A stretch of DNA of 64,000 nt from Halichondria panicea (GCF_963675165.1 NC_087382.1:6000315-6064314); one strand, 5' to 3'; positions 10,511-22,543 are shown, counted from the first letter of the stretch. Notes: a model not told the origin generated them from the sequence alone. Program-made: numbers and translations.

Positions 10511-13500
10511 TTAGTCCTGATGCAATGCCTCTTGCACGGTTTTGGGTAGCTTGGTATACTTGCTACCAGCATTTCTATGCAGCTTCTTTGGTAGGTTAGA
10601 CATAACAACTTTCTTAGAGCAAATCCACTCCTTCACCTAATCGTGCATGTGTGCATGCAGGAGACAAGTGTATACAGTCAATAATGGTGTCAATAGTCAC
10701 TATATATACCTACCGCGGTCCGGTAGTGATAGATAAGGTATCCTAGTAGACCACACACAAGTGCTGCAATCAAACCTACTGCTAACTCCATATAGTGTGT
10801 TGTCGAGGGTGGTTTAGCATTGCCAGGATCTTTAATTGGAGGTTTAGCATTGCCAGGATCTTTAATTGGAGGTTTAGCAGTATCAGTTGTACTATATTTA
10901 GCAAGTTGTGCCTTCAGATCAACGATTATGACAGATAGCTCTGAAAATGATGGATGGACGGCCACAGACACAGGTTCAGGGAAATGTATCAAATGCTTCA
11001 GAGTTAAGCACACACTATCATCTCCACAGTCAACGATCAGTTGGTATTCACCCCACTGTATGTTAGTGAACATAACATCACTACTACTCTCAGCCTCAGG
11101 GCTCAGAACACCATCATCCCTGCTGTTATCTGTGTATGGAATGTACACAATAGATGGTGCAATCACACTTTTTCGAAATAAATCTTAGGAGTTACTAAAT
11201 GCATGCGAATGATGGTTAATCTTCCAATTGAATTTTCATCTGTAGGTTCAAACATTCTCACACACACTTCCAATCCCTTCATTAACTCTGTACGAGGTTT
11301 GCTCGAAGCCAATGCGAAAACAGGCCTGATTTAGAAAAAGTCCACATATTAGCACGCTTGAAAATGGACAATTTGGACTTTAGTATATACATGCACACTA
11401 TAATAACAGTCGAGTTTGACCTTCATAATATCATACTTCACTGAAATGTCGTTATACCATTTCATTACCATCGGATTCCTTAAAAAGTGCTTCTATCTTT
11501 AATGAAAGCACCGCGGGTGCTGATGCGTCGGTGGAGGTGCCAAAGCTACATAACATAAAGCTACTACTAACTATTATATAGCAATAGCTTTTATACACAC
11601 ATTATCTTTTTTATTTTACTGCCATGCAATCGAAGCTAGCATGCATGCAAAATCCAATCCAGAATCACAGCGAAACTCAGAGTGGGTAATATAATTATGA
11701 TCGATCAAAAGTCCAAGTCTAAAATTAATGGCTGAAGAGCCTTGTAGCTCTCTTCTCACTCTTGAGGACTACCAATAGCTAGCGTTCCAGTGCAGAGCTA
11801 TAACTACTAAGTAGAGTAGCAACACTCCATGGACAAGCTTTGCTACGCACTTTTCTGAAAAGGCTGCAATGGTATTCCAAGTAAGCAAAACTAATTTCTA
11901 TTTGTGTTGAGTTTGACCTTCATAAAGTTGTCATAACTTTGTCCTACTTTACTGAAATTCAAAGTTTCATATACCATTGGATTCCTTGTTAAAAAGCGCT
12001 TCTATCTATATGCTGTAGAGCTGGTAAGCTCCAACCAGCTAAAAGTTAGCATTTTCCATGTAGAAGTTACAGGCATACTTGTCCACCACATAAAGCATAA
12101 ATGAAGCCATAATTGACCACATAACTTCTGGGGTCGAACTCAACGCAAATAGACTTTAGGTATAACTCAAGAACAAAGCATTGTTTTGCAAATCCATGCA
12201 CAAATTAAAATCCAAGAAAAAAGCTAGAAGCCTATAGAAACTCCTACTTGATCATGGAGCAGCTGTAGCACTCTACACACACACACAAACACACTACGGT
12301 ATACCTCGCTTGCGCATGCGCACCAAGGCATAAGCTTCAACCAGCTAAAAGTTATATTGGAATCTCAGGGCGTAGCCAGAATTTTGAAGAAAGGGGTACT
12401 ATTATAAATGATAGAGGGCACGAAGCGCCTGATTTTTAGCCGCGCAGCGCCGAAATTTGGTTCACCGGAAGCCACACCTGTTATTAATAACGTCACAATT
12501 AACTTATCTGCCAAGTAGGGCGTGGCTGAACCTTTAGTTGTATAGAGAAGCTGGCCACGATCACAAAAGATAACTAGTTTATAGATTTAAGCCAAAATAG
12601 CTCACAGTTTAGAGACTGAATCGTTTTCCTTGCCTATACTAGCTACATGTAGCTAACAGCCTAACTGCAGCAAGATCTGGAAGAGAAGGGGTGCTCAGCT
12701 GAATAATCAGATACATTTCTCTGTGATTTGTATACTTGACTCAGGCTGGTTGGGGGTGCTCGAGCACCCCTAGCATCCCCCCTGGCTACACACCTGTTGG
12801 ATTGCAGTTGCACTTGCAACAGATATTGCCAAACAGCAAAACCACAATTAGATTGTTGAATATCATTATCAGTTTTCTGCACCAAGAGTACTTTAACTTG
12901 GCACTTTATTACAGGTACTAGAAAGTTAGGGCCAAACTGAAATGACAACCACTTTTTCAGCAGACACTCACTGAACCTCTCTAGGCATGCCCTTCCCCCC
13001 CCTCCATCAAACAAAAGAACGTAATTTACATGCGTGTACATGTACAGTCAATCAAGCATTCTTGAAATGTTTATTTCATGTATAATTATACTAGGCTATA
13101 TTCAAAATAGTAAAATATAATTATAGTCAAATAAGACTAGTATCCATTTCTGTATAGGTATCTATTACTAAGACCATGACTGAGCCCCTTCTTGGGCTAA
13201 GGTTTAACATTTCCCCATGCAGCCTAATTCTGGTGGGTTTGCGCATGTATATACGTTCAGGAATAAAGTCATAAAAGTGCAAGGATAAGAAATTATTAAA
13301 ATTCATATCTGGAAATCTAATTGTGGTTTGCCAGTTGCTTGGTAATTTTCTGTTGCAAGTTGCACTGTAGCATTTTCCAAGTAAAAGTCCCTGGCATACT
13401 TGTCAACCATATAGGGTCTAAATGAAGCCATAATTCACCACAGAACTTCCGGGGCCAAACTCTACCAAACAACTACCAAACAACTACTAAATCATTTTTT

Positions 13501-14191
13501 GCAAAATCAGACGTTCATATGACGCACACATGATCACTTACCTAATTTGCCTTGAGGGTCGTGTAGTGATACTGATATAGTGATGTCTTTAGATATAGCG
13601 AGATCCTTGGAGAGGGTGATAGTAACGCTGCCTGTAGGATTATCTTGGGGCACATCACAAACGGCCGTGGCAGTCACATTAAGAGCTATAGGGATGAGGA
13701 GGTAGTAGGGACAACATTTGCTAGTATACACACTCACTCTTTGTTTCCTTGACAATCACCACTTCAATATTGTCTTTGTCTGTACAGAGAATAGGATGAT
13801 TACAGGACAGCAGTGCACTGAGGTCTCCTGTTAGCACTTCATCTGTTCCACCACCAACAGACACTTCAAGCTTCTCATGAGATATATACTGAATGCTAAT
13901 CTCCCCAGTAGTAGTATCAGTTAAAACTGCTTTATTGACTGAAATTTTAATCTCAGAGGATGCAAATACCAAGGCTTTGTTGAGTGGCTTAGCAGTGAAG
14001 GTGAAGTCAATATGGTCTTCCTGGAATCCATTTTGGGGAATCAGAGTAAGCTTGATACTTAATTCAGTCTTCTCATCTTTCTTAGACTCAGTTAATGGGT
14101 TCAAGGTGTACATAACACTGCCAGTAGCCCCTCCAAGCTCATAGATAGTTAGCACCAGTACACAACACACTACAAACCTGTATCTTTCCAT
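10511..14191 (-). CDS. Type I single-pass membrane protein, unrecognised family
   Basis: Four exons are supported: 14191-13738, 13685-13542, 11183-10714 and 10636-10511. They give 397 residues with all junctions in phase. Residues 1-23 form a signal peptide (MERYRFVVCCVLVLTIYE). About 300 extracellular residues follow, rich in beta-type alternation with few cysteines. They include a segment (SVTITLSKDLAISKDITISV) like an immunoglobulin-fold or Calx-beta strand pattern, but no domain can be named. A stalk holds two perfect 10-residue repeats (KPPIKDPGNA) encoded by a 30-bp tandem repeat at 10812-10871. A membrane helix spans about 331-350 (ELAVGLIAALVCGLLGYLIY). The 41-residue cytoplasmic tail is basic and ends in TAA. 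The third intron-side gap of 2.36 kb is filled with transposons, and a further small exon there cannot be excluded. A surface receptor or adhesion role is inference only. Confidence 0.72.
11502..12332 (+). mobile_element. Repeat family aatgaaagcaccgc..caaggcat, copy with nested insert
   Basis: The left end is tgaaagcaccgcgggtgct and the right end is cctcgcttgcgcatgcgcac. The same ends bound 31897-32433 (+) and 37965-38537 (-), and a truncated left end lies at 22889-22990. This copy is about 290 bp longer because another element sits inside it (11894-12156). There is no ORF. It lies within the large intron of the membrane-protein gene. Confidence 0.7.
11894..12156. mobile_element. Nested TIR element with TA target duplication
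   Basis: The termini aatttctatttgtgttgag and ctcaacgcaaatagactt are inverted, and TA lies immediately outside on both sides (11892-11893, 12157-12158). The corresponding site in the copy at 37965-38537 is uninterrupted, showing a clean insertion. A TA duplication suggests a Tc1/mariner-type transposase acting in trans. Related fragments are at 11403-11500 and 13365-13465. Confidence 0.72.
12366..12795. mobile_element. Non-autonomous element with gggcgtagccaga / ctggctacac ends
   Basis: The borders gggcgtagccaga and ctggctacacacc are imperfect inverted ends. A gggggtgctcgagcacccc palindrome lies near the right end. A similar pattern occurs at 31337-31655 (ggggcgaatccagg .. gatccgccactgg). No coding sequence is present. 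Confidence 0.5.
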
Positions 14192-14265
14192 TGCTAGCTA
14201 GCTTAGTTTATTTGAAGTTCTATCTGTCCGGCAACCCGAGATCTTGACAGCACAATAGTGTTCTG

Positions 14266-15325
14266 TACTAGCCTCGATCCCAGGCCGAGTTTTCGCTTTT
14301 ATAACGGTTAGGCGAACAACTAGGCTAGACTGGCGGTGACAGCCGCCCGAGCGCGTAGCGCGAGCGACTGGCAAACTGCCTATCAGTCACTCGTCTCAGC
14401 GGAAGTGTAATAGATCGTATGACACTACTAAACATGAATATCATTATAGATAATGTGGTTAAATTTTGCTATGAGATTCAGCTACTATGGAATGCACTGA
14501 ATCCCCTGAAGTGTAAGTGCGGTTAGAATTACAGGGCTAATATGACGTTGAGCTATCTGATAGGCTGCAATGCTCGTTGCAGCTGAGACAAGTGACTGAT
14601 AGGCAGTTTGCCAGTCTCTCGCGCTACACACGCGAGAGGCTGTCGCCGCCAGTCTACAACTAGGCCTGGTACTAGTTGTCTGCGCATGTGTCAGTCGTTA
14701 GGACGAATGGATATTCTCGTTCACTTTCATATTCATGTACTATCGTGTACTAGAAGTCAGTTTCCGTTTTATCATTATTGGAATGGCTCTTAGCTGAAGC
14801 TTCTCTCATCTCTGAAGCTTAGAAAACATTATTCTAAAGACTGAACAACAAGGGAAAAGGTATAAAGCTTTGTCAAGCTTGTTAAGGTCAGACATTTTTG
14901 TGTGGGCCTAGTCTCATGAATCAGTCCATGAATGGCACCTCCCCAGGCCCTTGTGAAGCAGCTCTCTATGTGCATCTTTTGTGTACTCACTCTGTGCATT
15001 TTCTGTGTACAAATTTCGACTATTAAATATTTTTGCCGACCACAAATACAATGAAAATTTGACGCATGTGCAGACAACTAGTACACGCTCCCACACCCAC
15101 AATGCGGTGACATTTCAATTGAGCTGGCTCTTAGCGAGAGCCACCTCAATTAACAGTTGACAGTATACTTACATGTGTTTCTCACTACTTTACTATTTTT
15201 ATACAACTACATGCTTGCCCTCTTGTAATTTGGGCCAGAGCTGAGACCCACCCGTAAAAAAAATAACAGGCCTAGTTGTTCGCCTAACCGTTATAAAAGC
15301 GAAAACTCGGCCTGGTATCGAGGCT
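14266..15325. mobile_element. Long-TIR foldback element, copy A
   Basis: It is bounded by about 57-bp inverted repeats starting tagcctcgatcccaggccga and containing cttttataacggttaggcg. The interior holds further paired segments (ctgataggcagtttgccag facing gactggcaaactgcctatca). Large interior blocks recur in reverse orientation in copy B at 15697-16785. There is no transposase frame, so it is non-autonomous. Confidence 0.72.
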
Positions 15326-15696
15326 ATGTTCTGTACATGCACAGTAAATGGAGCTACGCCCACTTCCTGTGACACACCCGTCTTTTTTTTCTTTCAGTGG
15401 TCATATGTGACAGGCTCTGGGAAAAAGGACATATTGGAGCAGATATTGGTTTTGAGCAATAGCCAGATTTATAGACTGCAGTGTATAATCTCATAATAAT
15501 TTTTCTTAGCTTATAGTTATCTACAGTCTTTCTACTACCTCTCTGTAAAATCTGATGCTCTGAATCCAACGCGTTCAACCGAAGCGCTTTGCCTAAGCAG
15601 CCGCCATTACCTTACTTTTCCCATTTAGCAATCTTTAAGTGGGCGTTTCTCAATACTGCTATTTCAGAACTTTGAGTTTCTAACGCGCATAACTCA
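15326..15696. other. Spacer between two long-TIR elements
   Basis: The only ORF is a 74-codon minus-strand frame without recognisable features. No gene is supported. Confidence 0.4.
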
Positions 15697-16785
15697 GGCT
15701 AGCCTCGATCCCAGGCCGAGTTTTCGCTTTTATAACGGTTAGGCGAACAACTAGGCCTGGTACTAGTTGTCTGCGAATGCGTCAAATTTTCATTGTATTT
15801 GTGGTCGGCAAAAATATTTAATAAATCAATAATCGAAATTTGTACACAGAAAATGCACAGAGTGAGTACACAAAAGATGCACATAGGGAGCTGCTTCACA
15901 AGGGCCTGGGAGTTGCCAGTTGTGCTGCAGCACGATTACAGTGACCCAGGGCAACTTCAAGATGATTGAATGCCTTTAAATTACGTTTCAAAACGATTTA
16001 GCAGGCTGCTGGACTTCTCTGATTCTAGGCCCCAACTCGTAACTCAGTTAAACTTTGCTTGAGAAAACGTAGATTCTCTTGATGCCTCTGAGCTACCCAG
16101 CAACGCTCGAACGAGCAGGTCATACTCCAGTCCTGTAAGTATAGGACAATATTAAAAGAAACCAAACACGGTTAAACCCTTACCTCAAACTGTCCAGTCT
16201 CGTCTGTTAGTATAGCCAAGAGGAACAATGTTGGGATAGCTGGATAGTAGCCATTGCTCTGTGTACAGAGAAGTAGACATTCAAAATACGTGTAGATCTA
16301 ATTTCTTGTATTAAACAGGTTATAGTGTCATTGTCGACGAGCTGATGATGGCAGCACCAAGTTCTCTAGCTCACACTCTTCACTTGATCCACCATATTAA
16401 TGATGATACTATAGTCTACCTAGATCTTTAATTAATACCAAACATAAACAAGACTTGATAGCATAGGGCCCACACAAAAATATCTGACCTTAACAAGCTT
16501 GACAAAGCTTTATACCTCTTCCCTTGTTGTTCAGTCTTCAGAATAATGTTTTCTAAGCTTCAGAGAAGAGAGAAGCTTCAGCTAAGAGCCATTCCCAATA
16601 ATGATAAAACGGGAACTGACTTCTAGTACACGATAGTACACGAATATAAATGTCACGAAAGTGAACGAGAATATCCATTCGTCAGAATCTGACGAACGAT
16701 TGACGCATGCGCAGACAACTAGTACCAGGCCTAGTTGTTTGCCTAACCGTTATAAAAGCGAAAACTCGGCCTGGGATCGAGGCTA
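15697..16785. mobile_element. Long-TIR foldback element, copy B
   Basis: It has the same terminal inverted repeats as copy A (tagcctcgatcccaggccga at the left, and its complement at 16731-16785). The block about 16464-16740 is the reverse complement of about 14640-14915 in copy A, and about 15770-15910 is the reverse complement of about 14940-15085. The middle (about 15911-16460) differs from copy A and may be captured DNA. The interior ORFs mirror each other and are not genes. Confidence 0.7.
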
Positions 16786-17122
16786 AACTCAGGCATGAAA
16801 AGAGGTATGTGAAAACTAAACATATCAATGCATAGGCAATTCTTTTCATTATAATTAGTAAAACCAGTAGGTTTTACATAGGATTGGCAGTGGGTTTGCC
16901 CGTGTTTAGCAATATTTCACTTATTTTGACTTATGTTCAAACGGTTCTATCTCTGCAGGGAAAGGCCACATCAAGAAACTGAATGGACAGATAGTATTTA
17001 GCCTTTTCTCTCTTTGTATCTCTCATTTCATAATCCATGAACGTTTTAAATGTATGAATATTGTCATTTTAAAAATTGCACTATTTCGACGTTTCACCGC
17101 TCATTGTCTGACTGTATGACCA

Positions 17123-17655
17123 TAGATAGAGTAGAAGAGGGATTGGAAACGGAAGTGATTCACGTGATGTTTTACAATGAAGTCTACGTAGTGGCTCTGG
17201 GACCATCCGTGTATCTCCTCATAACTCCCGCAAAAGCCCGGGAAACTTATTGCATACATCTCAGAGCTACCCCCATTACTGAATCACATGCCCCCTGATA
17301 GTAGGTATCAATTGGAAACAAAGAAAATATAATCTCGATTGTCGTAAAGTAGCTAGAGGTACACAGAGCGCTTTTTCATGCTTGTGTTCCTATAGTACCT
17401 TTGATATAGCTAAGGCTTTGTAACTAAATAGTGTCCTGTGTCCCAAATGGCCTCAAGTATTAGAGAAAGTTGATGCTTAGCAGCAGAACTGCTCGTGGAC
17501 TTCTTACAGAGAGCAAAACAATTCTCATGAATTATTCATGTTTAGCCCTCGTGTTAAAAAGTAAGCCTCAATTAAAACCGCGGAGATACACGGATGGTAC
17601 TTTGAGGGTACTTCCGTTTCCAATCCCTCTTCTACTCTATCTATGGACTGACTAA
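17123..17655. mobile_element. 0.5 kb TIR element, first of a tandem pair
   Basis: The termini are inverted: atagagtagaagagggattg and gaaacggaagt at the left, acttccgtttcc and aatccctcttctactctat at the right. An inner pair is also inverted: ggaccatccgtgtatctcc against ggagatacacggatgg. No transposase frame is seen. Confidence 0.7.
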
Positions 17656-17666
17656 GTGTAAGCATA

Positions 17667-18182
17667 TAGAGTAGAAGAGGGATTGGAAACGGAAGTGATT
17701 CACGTGATGTTTTACGATGAAGTCTACGTAGTGGCTCTGGACCATCCGTGTATCTCCCCGCAAAAGCCCGGGAAATTTATTGTGTCTAAAGCATACATCT
17801 CAGAGCTACCCCCATTACTGAATCACATGCCCCCTGATAGTAGGTATCAATTGGAAACAAAGAAAATATAATCTCGATTGTCGTGAAGTAGCTAGAGGTA
17901 CACAGAGCGCTTTTTCATGCTTGTGTTCCTATAGTATATTTGATATAGCTAAGGCTTTGTAACTAAATAGTGTCCTGTGTCCCAAATGGCCTCAAGTATT
18001 AGAGAAAGTTGATGTTTAGCAGCAGAACTGCTCGTGGACTTCTTACAGAGAGCAAAACAATTCTCATGAATTATTCATGCTTAGCCCTCGTGTTAAAAAG
18101 TAAGCCTCGATTAAAACCGCGGAGATACACGGATGGTACTTCGAGGGTACTTCCGTTTCCAATCCCTCTTCTACTCTATCTA
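17667..18182. mobile_element. 0.5 kb TIR element, second of a tandem pair
   Basis: It is nearly identical to the preceding copy and in the same orientation, separated by only about 20 bp. Differences include a deletion near 17757 and an insertion (tgtctaaag) near 17782. Short ORFs in both copies (reading LVLKSKP..RRYTDGT) are conserved only because the DNA is. Confidence 0.7.
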
Positions 18183-18719
18183 GTAAGTGAGTGAGTTTCT
18201 TGCCCAGCATTTACTCCAAGTACAGCCCTCTCCAGGGCATTCTGCACAGGGTTTCCAAACGACTACAACCTGGATTACAAAGCACTTCTTCAGATTTTCG
18301 ATTGCTTCCACGAGGCAGATGACCTCTCAGTCTCTATTTCTCTTACCTAGATAATTCCGCCATCTTTAATGACTCAGCAATTGTGTTGTGGCCAAATAAT
18401 AGATAGGCGTGGCTAAGAAACCGTGCGCCTAAAATCAGTGCAGCGCTTTTCCAGAGCCTGAGGTGTTGCTTTTCTTCACACTGTTCAGCTCTAGCTCCCT
18501 TTCTCTGACAAGCATGCTATATGCACTGGCTATATATCATGCTCTTAAAATGGCTGTCATTTAATACTGATTCACAAATTCAACATATCAAGCAATAATT
18601 ATTACTCATTATTAGTCCAGAGATATTCGATAAGATATCTGATTAGTCCTGTCTTCTCTTCTTGAACTTCTGTACTGCCTCTTGACGTTCCACTTGTACT
18701 GAAAAAGAAAGGAAATCCG

Positions 18720-20700
18720 ACTAGAAAAACATTTGCAATGTGATAAATTGCTAGGATTGGCCAGGGGAACCACAAAAAAGCGTGGAAACAAGAAATCCGA
18801 CGAGAGCATAACTCCAATCCGTTACAACGTTACGAAACTTCTGGGCGTTGGATTTCATTCTCGCTTGATCGCACTTGACTTCGGATCCTATCTCATCCGA
18901 CTCATCAAGGATCAAGCTGACAAGGGGCCCTGCGATTGTCTCGCAAGTGGAGTAGTGTAGTGTGCTTCTTTCGCTTGGGTTTGAACCTAGACCTCCTAGG
19001 CGGGCTGGTAGTGCCAACAGCTGTCTTTCTTTGTCGTTGGGGGCATTTTGGCTTGTGAGATTTGGGATAAAGATCGTTCTTATTGTTTCTTCGAGTGGTT
19101 TAATTAGTTCTTCGATATTCGGAGTAGTTCTTGCCAAATATGTCCACCTGCTAGATGGGCCATGTGTGAGCGCTGCAAAGGCAGCATGTGGCTGACTAAT
19201 AGCTATTGATGATAATGTTTTCAATTTCCTCCACCCATGTGTCCACCTTTTGTTCTACATAGGTTTCAAGGAATGAGCGTTTTCCAATTGCAGATCCAAG
19301 ATATCTTTTGCCTTCCTCGGTGGTGGTTACATCCGTTCCTTGAAAAGTGGTTTTAGCTTTTTCCAACTGCCCTTCCTTTACAATGAGCCATGTTTTAGAT
19401 GCATTTGGGAAGTAGCCATAGTCTGGGCCAACCTTTGTAAGGTGATCCCACCACCCTCGTAAGTCACTGAGGTTCCCTATACGGCAGACGCATCACCTGC
19501 AAACCACACCTGCTTCATTATGTCACGTTTCAGATTGTTGATGAGTGGGTTGACAGCTATCGCATACATTGCCATTGCCAGAGGGTCACCTTGGGTGGTG
19601 CCTTCTTGTGAGAGAAGGGTTTCTCCATCGATATAGAGATTGATGTCTTCTCTGTAGGTATTGATAAGAGACTTGATAGTGATGGACAGAGATGGTGGAT
19701 ATTCCTCAGGGCATTTTGTCGATTGAGTGAGTTAAATGCATACGTCGCGTCGACCATGATGATAGCTTCGGTTTCGAGATCGTTAAACAGTGTTCTCATG
19801 GCATGAACTACCGCCTCACAACCAGATTGATGCCCAGCACACAGCTGGAGTGATCCTGCTGCTGCTTGAATGTCGTCACTGAGGACTCTCGCAATTGCTC
19901 GACTAATTACTCTTCTGGAGATTCACCGATGCCTATTGGCCTTACGCCAGGGCATTTGTCCAGTGCAATTAGGCGACATGCAACAAACGCACTCAAACCC
20001 TTTGGGTTAACATAGGATGTGCTGATTTTTCTTGCATTGGCTGCCAGGGACTCACATAGATCTATCGACGCACCCTTGAACGATGTGCATAGCCTTTTCC
20101 GGGAAGCAGCATCCAGACCAGACGGCCCAGCTGCACCATCCATTTTGAGTACAATGTTCCTAATCATTGTACCATTAATTTCTTCAAAAACTATGGGATG
20201 TGGATTATCTATAGGGTTGTCAGGCTTAGTGATGGACGTGATCTTGGGTGGTTGCTTTAGGGGGTGTTTCTCAACTAGGACCTCCATGCACTGTTTTTGT
20301 GCTTGTAGGGTCATTGTGGTTGGCTAGGCTGTCTAGAGGGAGTGGGCCTGTGCTGCCTGATTAGGTAATGAGTCTTAGGGCTGCACGCACTTTTCCCTCC
20401 ATCATTAGCTTGGCGAATAGTCTGGCAGTTTGATCTTCGGTTGTGCCGTGACGATTGGTTATGGATTAGTTTTCGTTGGATGGTGTCTCCCTCATGCAGC
20501 AAATTGTCCAGCTTTCCCTCCGTCCAGAGTTTCAGGCATCATTCTAGGTGGGAGGTATGCTCTTTTGCCTTGGATTTGGAGCTGGGTTTCTGTAGGAGAA
20601 GGGCAGGCATTGTCATTGCGGCTTTCATTGCTATGATTTCAAGTATAGGTTCTGACACACCCATCTACTATAATACACTCTTAGCCAACCACGCTAAATG
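18720..20700 (-). pseudogene. Degenerate reverse transcriptase of a retroelement
   Basis: Minus-strand frames at about 20314-19907, 19880-19490 and 19224-18751 together read as one reverse-transcriptase-like protein. In order: a pre-RT region (DGAAGPSGLDA), an RT core with [16 protein letters not shown], a [16 protein letters not shown] block (the RT motif with Q-G-D-P), the catalytic block reading [10 protein letters not shown], and a C-terminal region with SQPHAAFAALTHGPSSRWTY and LALPARLGGLGS. This block order matches a reverse-transcriptase family frequent in marine invertebrate genomes. The catalytic box, usually (Y/F)ADD, is FAGD, and several frameshifts and stops interrupt the frame, so it is dead. 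No LTR or defined ends were found. The N-terminal part (about 20330-20640) is more decayed. Confidence 0.75.
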
Positions 20701-20976
20701 AATGACAAGCCCTTCATGATGGTTATCTCTGAAGAAGGACAGAGGAGGCTGGAACCACTTAGCCAAACTTCTTAGCCAAACTTCTCTTGCAAACTATTTC
20801 AAGCTAGCTATAGTATATATCAAGAGCACTGACAGTGACTTGTAACTATCTATATCTCTGCTTCTGAGGAAACAAAAATTTAACTCCCCTGCAAACTATT
20901 TTAAGCTTGCAGATACTAGTCTGTAAGAGAAGTTTGGAGCTATGGTTTCAGCCTGAAAAGATGGGCAGGGCTCTAA

Positions 20977-21367
20977 TACCGTATAGCGGGTATATTTCGA
21001 GGGTATAAATTTTTGTGGATGGACCTCTAACCTTTTGGCGCATGTGCACATCAACATGCAGCTGTTAGCCTCGAAACCAGGTCTAGCCTGTATAAAATAA
21101 TAGAATCGGTGAGGCACTATGTCCTCCACCTCTAACAGAACGTTTGCTGTGCAGGCCGTGGTCAGGGGATACCACCAGTACAAAACAATCTGCTATATCG
21201 GCGTCCTTGTCTCTTGATTTCTTTTTCTTTCCTCTCGTTGTCGATAGGTGTGATCAATAATACTGAAACACGCCTACTATTCATAAATTTTCGTGGGTAT
21301 AAATTTTTGTGGTACAGGCTCAATCCGCGAAAACCGTGAACATTTATACCCTCGAAATATACCCAAT
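20977..21367. mobile_element. MITE, taccgtatagcggg family
   Basis: It begins taccgtatagcgggtatat with ttcgagggtataaatttt and ends with its inverted counterpart (ataccctcgaaatataccc). The interior has a second gggtataaatttttgtgg block. It is non-coding. Confidence 0.68.
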
Positions 21368-22250
21368 TAACATTCAGATCTGCGCGTGCGCAGTGACGCT
21401 TTTGGAGTTTCCAAAATTAATCGCAATATCTTGATAGTTTCTAGAGCTATTGTTTTGTGTGTGTTATGACATTCAGAAAACGTTCACATGCATAGATACC
21501 GTAATTAATGTACTGACGTTTGTGTAGTGCTGTAGGTGGTTTTGTAACTGCTGGCTGCCATGCGTAGGATACATGTAGCTTTTTTGTTTTGTGATATGTT
21601 GTAGGGGAGACTTTTAGCTCTACTAAAAGTACTTTATATCTTGTGGCTCTGCCCCTTCAGTTATTCGTAGGTTCCTGTGTCTGATATTATGCTTATTTCC
21701 TCTGATTAATCAATTTTGGTGTATATTTCACTCTAGCATTAGTCGCACAGCAGGAGGTTGGATTGTCTCTTGATGTCAATACACTGTCTTCATTTGTGTC
21801 GAGTGGAGGCGTTTCTCTTCAGTGCTTTAGACGTTGTACTATCCACGATTCGAGCTGTTCATTGCAACAATACTATCCAGTGTTGTCCTTTCTCCTCAAT
21901 GGCCACCTGCATGTTGATACGTCCGGTTGAGTGGCTGGTTGGATCTTCCACCATGTTCCAGCACACAATGGCATCGCATCCTTCAGAAGCTGGAGATCCA
22001 TGTCACCAAGTTAGCAGAATGGTCATGTGGTCAGGTATGAAAAAAATATTGTGAACAATAGGGGTGATGACAAAAAAATAAAAAATGGGTTGATTCCTAT
22101 GATGGATTCTATACCTGACCGGGCCACTACATAATTATTCACTGACCATGTGCTCATCCAGAGCTAGGCAGCTACTTCTTTTTCTTGAGGTCCTGGGATA
22201 GAATCTATACATATATAGATCTATGGGTAAGCCACAAAACACGACAATGA
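21368..22250. other. Gene-poor stretch with one unassigned open region
   Basis: About 21738-21920 on the plus strand is open (SLDVNTLSSFVSSGGVSLQC) and is followed in another frame by more open sequence to about 22045. It could be a decayed exon. No motif or clear splice frame supports a gene call. Confidence 0.3.
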
Positions 22251-22426
22251 TACCGTATAGCGAGAAATTTTCGCAGGTGTAAATTTTCGCTATTCAGCTT
22301 CATGCAGAGCCCTCAGCAGAAATTTTCGTGAGTTCTAATATTCTCGTAATATTCGTGTTACTTCTCTGCCCTCGAAAAACGCGAAAATTTGCATCACACG
22401 AAAAATTTCCCTCTATACTGTACCAT
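22251..22426. mobile_element. MITE, taccgtatagcg family
   Basis: taccgtatagcgagaaatttt at the left faces aaaatttccctctatactgta at the right. The interior repeats ttttcgc / gcgaaaa. It is a short non-coding copy. Confidence 0.6.
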
Positions 22427-22475
22427 ATAGCAATACAGTAGAACCTCGCTAATCCGGACCTCTTTAAGATTCTAT

Positions 22476-22543
22476 ACTGTCTGTGCTATACTAACTGTCT
22501 GTGCTCATACTGTCAGTGCTCATACTGTCTGTGCTTAAATTCT
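22476..22543 (+). repeat. Imperfect 16-18 bp tandem repeat
   Basis: Four units of the form (c)atactgtctgtgct follow one another with small changes. It is a minor satellite with no coding meaning. Confidence 0.6.

Noticed and set aside
10820-11188. 122-codon plus-strand ORF
   Set aside because: It is antisense to the third exon of the membrane-protein gene.
14829-15899. Several minus-strand ORFs in the long-TIR elements
   Set aside because: They recur because the element blocks are duplicated; no protein motif or transposase signature is present.
20896-21183. 95-codon minus-strand ORF
   Set aside because: It lies mostly inside a MITE and shows no protein-like features.
21758-22054. 98-codon plus-strand ORF as a gene
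   Set aside because: A competing frame over the same bases looks equally open, and there is no motif or splice support for either.
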